From: Prochlorococcus sp. AG-363-P01
GTDB lineage: Bacteria > Cyanobacteriota > Cyanobacteriia > PCC-6307 > Cyanobiaceae
Length of the DNA: 64,000 nucleotides
Assembly: GCA_003278225.1 (NCBI GenBank)
Contig: QCGC01000002.1
Span: 62,001 to 126,000, forward strand
Reading direction: 5' to 3'
The notes under the pieces: generated by a model
Told to the model about the DNA's origin: nothing
Databases searched by the model: none
Seen by the model: the letters and a program-made list of their open reading frames with translations, nothing else
Shown here: one piece after another, positions 17,162 through 27,087 of the stretch
Numbering within the stretch: position 1 is the stretch's first letter
Layout of the letters: each line of letters begins with the position of its first letter
Translations under genes and position numbers: made by a program

Positions 17162-18121
17162 TTATAGAGATGCTGACTTTAACCAAGATTTACGGGGATC
17201 ATTGCAACGGATTCGTTGAAGATCCTTCAAGAGTTTCAACTCTTCGACACTCCAATCATCAGGCAAAGTTATCTGTAGTGAGAAGATCAAATCTCCTCTC
17301 CCTCCAGTTTTAGGCCACCCTTTCCCTTTTAATCTAAGACTCCTTCCTGGAGCAGTCCCCCTAGGAATATTGACTTGAGCCTCCCCATCAGGTGTCATAA
17401 CTGTTACAAAAGCTCCTAAAGCTAATTCATCCAAAGAGACAGGCAGATCTGCGCACAACTGATCACCATCCAGTCTCCAAATTGCGTGAGGTTGAACTTC
17501 TATATTTAGATAAAGATCTCCTCTCCTTCCAGTACCAGGCTGCCAATTCCCTTTCCCCCTTAGTCTTAGACGAGACCCAGACTTTATGCCTTTTGGGACA
17601 ACAACCTGTACACGTTCTTGATTCACTGAAAGAGTTCGCTCAGTCCCTTTAAACGCCTCTGAAAAGCTTATTTTGAGTGTTGTTTCAGCATCCAGATTTG
17701 GGGAGCTCTTTGCTTGATTTGCAGAAAATGGGTTACCAGCAGGTCCTCTCCCTGAATACATAGATACCCCTCTACTGCCTCCAAACCGTCCTAAAAGATC
17801 ATTCACAAAATCATCGAAATTTCCGTAACCACCAAAATCAAAGTCCAATCCTGCTCCTACAGGACTAGCACCTCCCATTCCACTATTTTGATTCCAATAT
17901 TGACCAAACTGCTCATACCTTCGACGTTTCTCAGGATCTGATAAGACTTCATAAGCCTCACTTATCTCCTTAAATCTTGCCTCTGCATCTTTGTTACCAG
18001 GATTAACATCAGGATGATGCTGCCTGGCAAGTTTTCTAAAGGCTGACTTAATAGATTCCGCACTTGCATTCCGCTCAACTCCAAGGACCTTGAAGTAATC
18101 ACGGTAACCACTAGCAGCCAT
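17162..18121 (-). CDS. DnaJ-type co-chaperone (type II, CbpA-like)
   Basis: The J domain (residues 1-70 from the ATG at 18121) carries the HPD motif at 36-38 that stimulates DnaK. A Gly-rich linker (about 75-140) leads directly into the two client-binding beta-sandwich domains. There is no CxxCxGxG zinc finger, so it is not a canonical DnaJ. The frame is open two codons further to a TTG, but ATG 18121 (MAASGYRDYF) is the better start. It sits upstream of hemB, with a 30-nt gap suggesting one transcript. Confidence 0.9.
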   Translation of the reverse strand: MAASGYRDYFKVLGVERNASAESIKSAFRKLARQHHPDVNPGNKDAEARFKEISEAYEVLSDPEKRRRYEQFGQYWNQNSGMGGASPVGAGLDFDFGGYGNFDDFVNDLLGRFGGSRGVSMYSGRGPAGNPFSANQAKSSPNLDAETTLKISFSEAFKGTERTLSVNQERVQVVVPKGIKSGSRLRLRGKGNWQPGTGRRGDLYLNIEVQPHAIWRLDGDQLCADLPVSLDELALGAFVTVMTPDGEAQVNIPRGTAPGRSLRLKGKGWPKTGGRGDLIFSLQITLPDDWSVEELKLLKDLQRIRCNDPRKSWLKSASL

Positions 18122-18269
18122 GAACAATCTTTTCCTCTACAACCCTTTTTTCAAGTCTCTCAGTTGATCTCCTTCAGCAGTGCTCAAGAAATGGAGGGAA
18201 GCCCGAACGCTAAACAACTGAATCGAAGCTTATAAAACCTATTTCATAGAGATGCTTAATTAGTAACCT

Positions 18270-18326
18270 AAAAAAATAAATAATAGCTTGACTTTCGCAA
18301 GACGTCAAGCTATTACTTATTTTTTT
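18270..18326. terminator. Strong bidirectional hairpin between divergent genes
   Basis: AATAGCTTGAC (18282-18292) pairs perfectly with GTCAAGCTATT (18304-18314). The stem extends outward through A/T pairs with one mismatch to seven A on the left and seven T on the right. It works as an intrinsic terminator on either strand. It lies between the 5' ends of the dnaJ-like gene and the SulP gene, so it terminates neither and may end an unannotated short RNA. Confidence 0.7.
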
Positions 18327-18416
18327 GGTTAAGCTCGTATAAATATCAAAAAAAAAAGTTTGGGAATCCAGCCCTTTAACAGATAACCTTAATTCAAGTG
18401 AAGTTGGACGTACCCA

Positions 18417-20108
18417 GTGGCTTTCATCAATGGATTTCACCTCCGCAATATTAGGGGTGATGTTCTAGGGGGACTAACAGCAGCAGTTGTTGCCTTACCG
18501 CTAGCTCTGGCTTTTGGCGAAGCCGCTCTTGGAGATGGAGGAGCTATCTATGGGCTTTATGGAGCAGTCATTGTTGGTTTTTTAGCTGCTCTCTTTGGAG
18601 GAACACCCGCACAAGTAAGTGGTCCTACTGGCCCAATGAGCGTAACCGTGGCTGGCGTAATAGCCAGTCTCGCGGCTGTAGGAGTCAGCCCAGATCTAGG
18701 TGCAGGAGAGATTTTGCCAATGGTAATGGCAGCAGTAGTTCTAGGGGGACTCTTCCAAATTCTTTTTGGATTACTGAAACTGGGTAAATACATCACATTA
18801 GTTCCTTACTCTGTTGTCTCAGGCTTCATGTCAGGAATAGGCGTAATTATTATCACACTGCAATTAGGACCTTTACTAGGCATCACTACAGGTGGAGGTG
18901 TCATTGAATCTGTAAACAGACTAATTAATAATTTCGAACCAAATACCGCCGCAATATCAGTGAGCATAATGACTCTTGCAATAGTTTTTCTAACACCTAG
19001 AAAAATCAGTCAATGGATACCTTCTCCACTTCTTGCATTATTGATAGTCACTCCACTATCTGTCTTCCTATTTAATGATGCGGGACTAATTGAAAAAGGT
19101 GTTACACCGATTCCCCGAATTGGACAAATTCCAGAGGGAGGGTTGACTTTTTCTATTCCTAATCTTCAAGATAATCTTCCTTTAATCATTCAAGCAGGTC
19201 TAGTTTTAGCTGTTCTTGGCGCAATTGATTCGCTATTAACATCTCTTGTTGCAGATAATATTTCCCAGACTCGTCACAATTCAGATAGAGAACTTATAGG
19301 TCAAGGAATAGGGAATAGTGTCGCAGGTTTATTTAATGGGCTTCCTGGTGCGGGAGCAACAATGAGAACAGTAATCAATGTCAAGTCTGGAGGATCTACA
19401 CCAATCTCCGGAATGGTTCACTCAATAGTTTTGCTCCTTGTTTTATTAGGTGCAGGCTCACTTGCTGCAGAAATTCCTAAGGCTTTATTAGCAGGAATTC
19501 TCATCAAAGTCGGACTAGACATCATTGACTGGGGTTTCCTTAGAAGAGCACATCGTCTATCTCTAAAAACTGCAGCAGTGATGTATGGGGTGCTTTTGAT
19601 GACAGTTTTATGGGATCTAATCTCTGCTGTTTTAGTAGGGGTCTTTATTGCCAATATGCTCACTATTGATTCAATTACTCAAACCCAATTAGAGGGAATG
19701 GATGCTGACAATCCATTGGCAGATCCAACAGGAAGTGATTTTTGCGATTCCCCCATTCCTGCTGATGAACAAGCTTTATTAGATCAATGCTCAGGAGAAG
19801 CAATGCTTTTTAGATTGCGTGGTCCAATGAGCTTTGGAGCAGCAAAAGGTATTAGTGAAAGAATGATGCTAGTTAGAAATTACAAAGTTCTTATTCTTGA
19901 CATCACCGATGTGCCTCGACTAGGGGTAACTGCCACACTTGCAATTGAAGAGATGGTTGAAGAAGCAAAAGCTAATTCAAGAGTTGCTTTAGTTGCAGGA
20001 GCAAGTGGAAAAGTAAAAGATCGTCTAGCTAGATTTGGTATTGAGTGTATCCGGGCAACCAGAAAAGAGGCACTAGAAGAAGCATCAAAACTCATAAAAA
20101 GCACATAG
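18417..20108 (+). CDS. SulP-family anion transporter, BicA-like bicarbonate transporter
   Basis: This 563-residue SulP protein starts at GTG with MAFINGFHLRNIRGDVLGGL. It has the SulP core of 10 or more membrane segments (AAVVALPLALAFGEAALGDG, the GPTGPMSVTVAG loop) to about residue 430, and a C-terminal STAS domain (about 455-560). BicA proteins are Na+-dependent low-affinity bicarbonate carriers of the plasma membrane. The adjacent sbtA and sbtB genes support a bicarbonate rather than sulfate role, but homology alone does not decide the substrate. It reads into sbtA with about 40 nt between. Confidence 0.85.
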   Translation: MAFINGFHLRNIRGDVLGGLTAAVVALPLALAFGEAALGDGGAIYGLYGAVIVGFLAALFGGTPAQVSGPTGPMSVTVAGVIASLAAVGVSPDLGAGEILPMVMAAVVLGGLFQILFGLLKLGKYITLVPYSVVSGFMSGIGVIIITLQLGPLLGITTGGGVIESVNRLINNFEPNTAAISVSIMTLAIVFLTPRKISQWIPSPLLALLIVTPLSVFLFNDAGLIEKGVTPIPRIGQIPEGGLTFSIPNLQDNLPLIIQAGLVLAVLGAIDSLLTSLVADNISQTRHNSDRELIGQGIGNSVAGLFNGLPGAGATMRTVINVKSGGSTPISGMVHSIVLLLVLLGAGSLAAEIPKALLAGILIKVGLDIIDWGFLRRAHRLSLKTAAVMYGVLLMTVLWDLISAVLVGVFIANMLTIDSITQTQLEGMDADNPLADPTGSDFCDSPIPADEQALLDQCSGEAMLFRLRGPMSFGAAKGISERMMLVRNYKVLILDITDVPRLGVTATLAIEEMVEEAKANSRVALVAGASGKVKDRLARFGIECIRATRKEALEEASKLIKST

Positions 20109-20147
20109 CTATCACCAAAGAACTAGAAATTTTTTATAGACAAGCAT

Positions 20148-21143
20148 ATGAATACAAGCCTCATTCTTGAAAATGTTTTAAGCCCTCCTATTCTTTTCTT
20201 CTTTTTAGGAGCATTGGCTGTTCTACTTAAATCTGATCTTGAAATTCCTGCTCCACTGCCAAAGTTATTTTCACTATATCTTCTATTAGCTATTGGTTTT
20301 AAAGGCGGGTTGGAGCTACAAAATAGTAATCTAAGTGGTCCTCTAGTACCTACTATTTTGGCGGCAATATTTATGTCGCTATTAATACCAATTATCTGTT
20401 TTTTCATCTTAAGGCTAAAGCTTAATGTCTTCAACTCTGCTGCTATAGCAGCAGCTTATGGATCCATTAGTGCAGTTACATTCATCACCGCTGAAAGCTT
20501 TTTATCCAATCAAAATATCCCATTTGATGGATTTATGGTGGCTGCATTAGCAATGATGGAGTCACCGGCCATTATAGTTGGACTTTTATTAGTGAAAGTT
20601 GCAGGCCCAAAAGAGAGGCCAAAAGAGAGACAGATGAAATGGCTAGAAATACTACATGAGTCTCTATTAAATAGTTCTGTTTACTTGCTATTAGGTAGTT
20701 TATTAATCGGATTTCTTACGGCTGCATTTAATCCTTCTGGAGTCACAAAAATGCAACCCTTTACAGGAAGTTTATTCTATGGAGTCGAATGCTTTTTCCT
20801 ATTAGATATGGGCATTGTGGCACTCCAAAGGCTACCTGCTCTAAAAAAAGCTGGTTCATTCCTCATTGCTTTCGCCGTCTTCATGCCAGTATTTAATGCC
20901 TTAATTGGCATATTTGTTGCCAAAGCCCTAAATCTAGGGCCAGGGAATGCACTTCTATTTGTTGTCTTGTGCGCAAGTGCTTCCTATCTCGCTGTTCCCA
21001 CTGCCATGAGAATGACTGTACCAGAAGCAAAGGCAAGCTTTTATATATCAACTACACTTGGTCTAACTTTCCCTTTTAATATAGTTATAGGCATTCCTAT
21101 ATATATGGGTTTAGTTAATCACTTTATTCCAATAACGAACTAA
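20148..21143 (+). CDS. sbtA: Sodium-dependent bicarbonate transporter SbtA
   Basis: SbtA is a high-affinity Na+/HCO3- symporter of the plasma membrane. The 331-residue protein has two inverted halves of about five membrane segments, with the first-half signature KGGLELQNSNLSG near residue 44 and AYGSISAVTF in the first half. A polar loop with KERPKERQ follows at about 150-165. Its length is shorter than that of freshwater SbtA, mainly in this loop. It is followed after 14 nt by sbtB, its regulator, and preceded by the SulP transporter. Confidence 0.9.
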   Translation: MNTSLILENVLSPPILFFFLGALAVLLKSDLEIPAPLPKLFSLYLLLAIGFKGGLELQNSNLSGPLVPTILAAIFMSLLIPIICFFILRLKLNVFNSAAIAAAYGSISAVTFITAESFLSNQNIPFDGFMVAALAMMESPAIIVGLLLVKVAGPKERPKERQMKWLEILHESLLNSSVYLLLGSLLIGFLTAAFNPSGVTKMQPFTGSLFYGVECFFLLDMGIVALQRLPALKKAGSFLIAFAVFMPVFNALIGIFVAKALNLGPGNALLFVVLCASASYLAVPTAMRMTVPEAKASFYISTTLGLTFPFNIVIGIPIYMGLVNHFIPITN

Positions 21144-21157
21144 TATATCAAAAAAGC

Positions 21158-21439
21158 ATGAAACGTCTAGACTTAATCTTTAGTGAAAGGGAATTAGATC
21201 AAATTATTAAATGCCTTGAATCAGCTGATGTGCCTGGTTATACAGTTATGAAGCATGTCACTGGGCGGGGACCAGAAAGGATTGTGTCTGAAGATATGGA
21301 GTTCACTGGCTTTGGAGCCAATGCACATGTACTTGTATTTTGTAACGAAGAGACCTTAAAGAGGATTGGGCCAAAAGTAAAGCCAATTCTAAATTATTAT
21401 GGTGGAGTTGCATATACCTCAGAAGCATCTTCCCTGTAA
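21158..21439 (+). CDS. sbtB: PII-like regulator SbtB
   Basis: SbtB is a trimeric PII-like protein that binds adenine nucleotides, including cAMP and AMP, and blocks SbtA. The 93 residues show the PII-like fold start (MKRLDLIFSERELDQIIKCL), the T-loop-side motif GRGPERIVSED near 43 and FTGFGANAHVLVFC. The protein stops at SEASSL; the Cys-containing C-terminal tail of some freshwater SbtB proteins is absent. Position directly behind sbtA supports the call. Confidence 0.9.
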   Translation: MKRLDLIFSERELDQIIKCLESADVPGYTVMKHVTGRGPERIVSEDMEFTGFGANAHVLVFCNEETLKRIGPKVKPILNYYGGVAYTSEASSL

Positions 21440-21523
21440 TTTTTAAAAAGCCGTGTGATAAATTTAAAAAATTAAATAGGACATTTAATCAAAATTGATA
21501 CTTAATAAATAGCAAAATATTTA

Positions 21524-22480
21524 CTACGCATGTACCCAATCTACACGTATTGATTTCCTACTATTTAGATACCTATCTATAGCCATTGCAGCGATACAGC
21601 CATCTGATGCCGCAACAACTGCTTGTTTAAAAGGAGTATTTCGGATGTCACCTATTGCCCAAACCCCTTCAATAGTTGTTGACATAAAGTCATCAACTAC
21701 AACTCCTCCATCATCTTTTAAAGCAACTTGGTCACCAAGAAAATCAGTAATTGGTTTTGAACCACTCATATAAACAAAAACCCCTTCCAAAGAAAGTAAT
21801 TGATGATTTTCACTAGAACTATTTTTCACTTTTACTCCTGTCACACCACTTTCATTCCCATCGATCTCCAAAAGTCTTGTTCTACTCCAGTGTTGAACAT
21901 TAGATTGAGAAATTAAATCTTGTGCATCCAAATCCTCCGACTTTGGGTCACTGGAAGTAATCCAATGCACTTTGGAAGCAAACTTTGTAAGGACCTTTGC
22001 TTCCTCAACCGCTTCCTTATTAGAGCCAATTACAGCCACTTCCCGGCCTTTATAAAATGCACCATCACAAGTTGCACAATAACTAACACCTCGCCCCAAG
22101 AAATCAGCCTCTCCTTTAAAAGAAGCTGGTCTCCCCATTGCACCACTAGCCAGTACTAAAGCACGAGCCTTGAATGTCCCTTCAGGCGTATAAACAGTTT
22201 TCCAATCTCCCTGAACATCAACACCAAAAACCTGGGCTCTACGATAATCAGCTCCAAACTCAACAGCCTGATCACGCATCAAGGTTAGTAAGGCATCTCC
22301 ACTCATTTCAGTGGACACTCCAGGATAGTTAGCAATTTGATGAGTAATTGCCAAAGCTCCTACAGCAGGATTCTTATCAAGAATAATTGTCTTCAAGTCT
22401 GCTCTTGAGGCATAAAGAGCACAGGTACATCCTGCGGGTCCACCCCCAATGATCACAATGTCAGCTTCTATGGTTTCCAA
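21524..22480 (-). CDS. Thioredoxin-reductase-like flavoprotein lacking NADPH motifs
   Basis: This 318-residue protein keeps the FAD site GGGPAGCTCALYAS (12-25), the redox pair CATC (C135, C138) and the C-terminal FAD motif GVWAIGDIRN. The NADPH motifs of classical thioredoxin reductase are altered. GGGxSAxEE is replaced by GSNKEAVEE (152-160), and the HRRxxxR arginine cluster by HWITSSDPK (172-180). This resembles the cyanobacterial NADPH-independent relatives (DDOR or ferredoxin-flavin types). That assignment is inferred from the missing residues. The electron donor is unknown. No redox partner gene is adjacent. Confidence 0.85.
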   Translation of the reverse strand: METIEADIVIIGGGPAGCTCALYASRADLKTIILDKNPAVGALAITHQIANYPGVSTEMSGDALLTLMRDQAVEFGADYRRAQVFGVDVQGDWKTVYTPEGTFKARALVLASGAMGRPASFKGEADFLGRGVSYCATCDGAFYKGREVAVIGSNKEAVEEAKVLTKFASKVHWITSSDPKSEDLDAQDLISQSNVQHWSRTRLLEIDGNESGVTGVKVKNSSSENHQLLSLEGVFVYMSGSKPITDFLGDQVALKDDGGVVVDDFMSTTIEGVWAIGDIRNTPFKQAVVAASDGCIAAMAIDRYLNSRKSIRVDWVHA

Positions 22481-22715
22481 GGGTCAGTGCTCTCCTTCGA
22501 AGGCTTGCTTCTGTCTTTAAAAGCAGCATATGAAACTAAGGGAGAAAGTGCATTAAAAAATCAGACTTATCTATGTGTTTAGTTTCATTAGTTATTTTGA
22601 AAGGCTAAAAAACGGTACTCAATGATCAAAGCCTGAAGTACTGATCCGAAAAATCCTGGGGCCGCACCACAAAATCTCAACAAGCAGGTATCTTCAGAGG
22701 AAGACCAGGCAATTA

Positions 22716-23162
22716 ATGAATGCAAAAAAAAGCTCTAGGAAGCTTTACACCTTTTGGATTGGACCTCTATTGGTGGGAAGCTGTTTAGCTACTGGTTATG
22801 AAGCCACTCATAGGTTCATGGTCTTAAGAAGCACCTGGAAAGCTGCTGAAGTTGAATTGTTAGAAAATCGCAGGGATGTTACTAAAAAAAAGCTGAAAAA
22901 AAATTTCTCTGAATCTATTAAGTCCTTACAAAGTCCCAAAAACCCACAATCGAAGAATTCTCAAAAAAAATACCAACAAAATCTTGCTCAGCTGCAAGAT
23001 AAAGAAATGCAAAAACTCTTACATACTCTAAAAACAAGCTTGAAAGGTCCTCACAAGCAGAAAAAAGGAACTCAAAGTAAAAATCTAAATCTCTCTGATA
23101 CAAAGGTCCTTTTAGAAGAAACAACTTTTGATGAGCTTTTTAAAACACTCCCTAGTCAATAA
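22716..23162 (+). CDS. Hypothetical membrane-anchored Lys-rich protein
   Basis: The 148-residue product has a single hydrophobic segment near residues 12-28 (FWIGPLLVGSCLATGY). A Lys/Gln/Ser-rich remainder follows, with likely coiled coil (RRDVTKKKLKKNFSESIKSL). It may be held in the membrane with its basic tail in the cytoplasm; topology is inferred. It precedes a 105-residue helical protein and an ABC1-family kinase gene on the same strand. The family is not recognised. Confidence 0.65.
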   Translation: MNAKKSSRKLYTFWIGPLLVGSCLATGYEATHRFMVLRSTWKAAEVELLENRRDVTKKKLKKNFSESIKSLQSPKNPQSKNSQKKYQQNLAQLQDKEMQKLLHTLKTSLKGPHKQKKGTQSKNLNLSDTKVLLEETTFDELFKTLPSQ

Positions 23163-23208
23163 GCACACTTCCACTACCAAGGTTTCTTTGATCAGATATG
23201 GTTAAAAA

Positions 23209-23526
23209 ATGGTTTCCTCTGAAAAGCTACTTCAAGCAACACTGAATCGTTTAAGTGTTCGACTAAGCGACAAACTCATAGATTCTATAAATAAGCTGAC
23301 AGAAGTCTTTAAATCGACACCAGAGAAAGTTCGTACAGAATGGGAGCTTTTCCAAGATGAAGTCTTTGAAGAGGCAGAGCGTTTAGAAAAAGAATCAAAT
23401 GAAGTCAAGTCCGAAACGACCAAAGCAGAAGCTAAAAATTCTGGTCTTGCCACTCCCCAAGAAAAAATTACTCAGATTAGAGAGAAAATAGACAAGATTA
23501 GCAACAATTTAGAGGGGAAATATTGA
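23209..23526 (+). CDS. Hypothetical 105-residue helical protein
   Basis: The product is almost entirely charged helix, with no membrane segment and no Cys; it contains EEAERLEKESNEVKSETTKA and ends REKIDKISNNLEGKY. Its stop overlaps the ATG of the ABC1/UbiB gene (TGATG), which implies coupled translation and a shared task, unknown. Similar short proteins seem to accompany this kinase in picocyanobacteria, but I cannot confirm that here. Confidence 0.65.
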   Translation: MVSSEKLLQATLNRLSVRLSDKLIDSINKLTEVFKSTPEKVRTEWELFQDEVFEEAERLEKESNEVKSETTKAEAKNSGLATPQEKITQIREKIDKISNNLEGKY

Positions 23527-25205
23527 TGGCTTTATCAAGGAGCCTCGAGCCCCTTCGCCGGATTTTCCGTGCATTTTACATTTGGAAAACAGTCATTTCG
23601 CTACTGGTTCTACTTTGGTGGGATGCACGAAAATGGACTTATATCGGTGGAAAATCTAATCAAAAGAAGCAATATCGGCAAAGTATTAGGGCGAAATGGC
23701 TGACCAAAAAATTAGTTGGGCTAGGAGCTGCATTTATCAAGCTTGGTCAACTTCTTTCAGCGCGTCCAGACATACTGCCATCTCATTGGGTACTTGAACT
23801 TGCTGATTTACAAGACAAAGTTCCTTCTTTTGATTTCCCAACAGCGCAGGCAATTATCAAGCAAGAACTAGGTGTCAAAAGCAATGAGGTAATGGATCTA
23901 GATGAGCAGCCTTTAGGTGCTGCTTCACTTGCACAAGTCCATCGTGCTCGCTTAAGGAATGGTCGCGAGGTTGTTTTAAAAATCCAACGTCCTGGCCTTG
24001 AAAATTTATTTCGTCTTGATCTAGAAGTAATGCAACAAGTGGCCGCACTTCTCCAGCGCCACCCTACTTGGAGCACTGGTCGTGATTTTATTGGCATTGC
24101 AAAAGAATGTAAAAAGGTATTACTTAAGGAACTAGATTTCCGATTAGAAGCTCAATATGCGGCCAGATTCCGCCAACAATTTTTAAATCATCCAAAAATA
24201 CTTATACCAAGAGTTATTTGGGAATTAAGTACACAAAAAATTCTTTGTCTCGACTACATCCCAGGTATTAAAGTAACTGATAAAGATTCATTAATTAACA
24301 ACGGAATAGATCCTTCTTCAGTGGCAGAAATTGGAGCAAATAGTTATTTAAAACAACTTGTCGAATTTGGTTTTTTTCATGCTGATCCTCATCCAGGAAA
24401 CTTAGCTGTAGCTAAGAATGGAGCATTGATTTATTACGACTTTGGAATGATGGGTTTAATTTCGAATAGCCTTCGAAACAGACTTGGTTCCATTGTTACT
24501 GCCGCAGCCACAAAAAATGCGACGCTGCTCGTTACAGAATTGCAATCTGCTGGATTAATTGCATCGGGTATTGAAATAGGACCTGTTCGGCGTTTAGTAA
24601 GAGTGATGCTGAAAGAAGCCTTGACGCCTCCATTCAGTCCCAATGTAATCAAAAAGCTTTCAGGGGATTTATACGACCTGGTTTATGGAAAACCTTTTCG
24701 GCTTCCTCCAGAATTAATTTTTGTCATGAGAGCTCTATCCACTTTCGAGGGAGTAGGACGAACTCTTGACCCAGGATTTAATTTGATGGATATAGCCAAG
24801 CCATACCTTCTCCCACTTATGACATCTAGCAACTCAAGTCCAAATGACCTAATCAATGAACTTGGCCGACAAGTTGGGGCATTAGGCAGCAAAGCTGTGT
24901 CTCTTCCTAAGCGTTTAGACGAAAGTTTAGAAAGGTTGGAACAAGGTGATTTACAACTGCAAATTCGAATAGGCGAATCAGATAGACAATTGCGCAGAAT
25001 GATTAATGCGCAGCATGCAATTGGGCAGTCAATATTGCTGGGTTGTCTTGGAATCAGTGCAGCGCTTTTAGGTTCTAGTGATCAAGCAAAACTATCCCTA
25101 ATACCAATCTGTGCAGCTGCCCCAGTTGCAATTGGTTGGTTAAAACTGCAACTAAAAATAAAACGTGAAGCTCGAATAGAAAAAGTCCCAGGAGCAATGA
25201 GATAA
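23526..25205 (+). CDS. ABC1/UbiB-family atypical protein kinase
   Basis: ABC1K/UbiB proteins are atypical kinases or ATPases linked to quinone synthesis and, in plastids, to prenyl-lipid metabolism. The 559-residue protein (ATG 23526) has KLGQLLSARPDILP near 78-91, the Ala-rich loop PLGAASLAQVHRA, and VVLKIQRPG with the ATP Lys. HADPHPGNL and YYDFGMMG supply the catalytic and metal-binding residues. Hydrophobic segments near the C-terminus (about 500-535) suggest membrane attachment. A plastoquinone or phylloquinone link is inferred. It is convergent with eno, 30 nt apart. Confidence 0.88.
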   Translation: MALSRSLEPLRRIFRAFYIWKTVISLLVLLWWDARKWTYIGGKSNQKKQYRQSIRAKWLTKKLVGLGAAFIKLGQLLSARPDILPSHWVLELADLQDKVPSFDFPTAQAIIKQELGVKSNEVMDLDEQPLGAASLAQVHRARLRNGREVVLKIQRPGLENLFRLDLEVMQQVAALLQRHPTWSTGRDFIGIAKECKKVLLKELDFRLEAQYAARFRQQFLNHPKILIPRVIWELSTQKILCLDYIPGIKVTDKDSLINNGIDPSSVAEIGANSYLKQLVEFGFFHADPHPGNLAVAKNGALIYYDFGMMGLISNSLRNRLGSIVTAAATKNATLLVTELQSAGLIASGIEIGPVRRLVRVMLKEALTPPFSPNVIKKLSGDLYDLVYGKPFRLPPELIFVMRALSTFEGVGRTLDPGFNLMDIAKPYLLPLMTSSNSSPNDLINELGRQVGALGSKAVSLPKRLDESLERLEQGDLQLQIRIGESDRQLRRMINAQHAIGQSILLGCLGISAALLGSSDQAKLSLIPICAAAPVAIGWLKLQLKIKREARIEKVPGAMR

Positions 25206-25235
25206 TCACATAAAAATTAAACCTAATTAATTAGT

Positions 25236-26612
<1,377 letters not shown>

Positions 26613-26685
26613 CTATTTCAGCACGTCATGAAAGCGGAATCATTACCCAAAATGAGTCATTGTGTGATTTTAATGATCAAAAACA

Positions 26686-27087
26686 ATGCGAATACTCCAT
26701 ACCATGTTGCGGGTTGGTGACCTAAATGAATCTCTGAAATTTTATATAGATGTACTTGGTATGAGGCTTTTGCGTCGTAAGGATTACTCTTCAGGGCGTT
26801 TTACTCTTGCTTTTGTTGGTTATGGAGAAGAGAGTGACAATACAGTCATAGAACTAACCCACAATTGGGACATCGATCATTATGAGATTGGAGAAGGTTA
26901 TGGTCACATTGCAGTGGGAGTCGAAAATATTTCCTCAACTTGCAAAAGAATCAAACAAGCTGGAGGGCGTGTTGTCAGAGAACCAGGGCCCATGAAACAT
27001 GGGAGCACAATAATTGCGTTCATCGAAGATCCTGATGGCTACAAGATAGAGCTAATTGAAATTCCTTCGAGTCATAATCCAAGATGA
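26686..27087 (+). CDS. gloA: Lactoylglutathione lyase (glyoxalase I)
   Basis: Glyoxalase I isomerises the methylglyoxal-glutathione hemithioacetal. The 133-residue protein starts [20 protein letters not shown], with metal ligands H5, E56 ([10 protein letters not shown]), H74 (GHIAVGVE) and E122 (GYKIELIE), the Ni-type bacterial pattern. Its stop overlaps the start of clpB by ATGA, so they are probably one transcript. Supply of glutathione is consistent with gshB in the window. Confidence 0.93.
   Translation: MRILHTMLRVGDLNESLKFYIDVLGMRLLRRKDYSSGRFTLAFVGYGEESDNTVIELTHNWDIDHYEIGEGYGHIAVGVENISSTCKRIKQAGGRVVREPGPMKHGSTIIAFIEDPDGYKIELIEIPSSHNPR

Noticed and set aside
18210..18440. Minus-strand ORF of 76 codons across the dnaJ-SulP gap
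   Set aside because: It passes through the terminator hairpin and into the start of the SulP gene; composition looks like antisense of AT-rich DNA.
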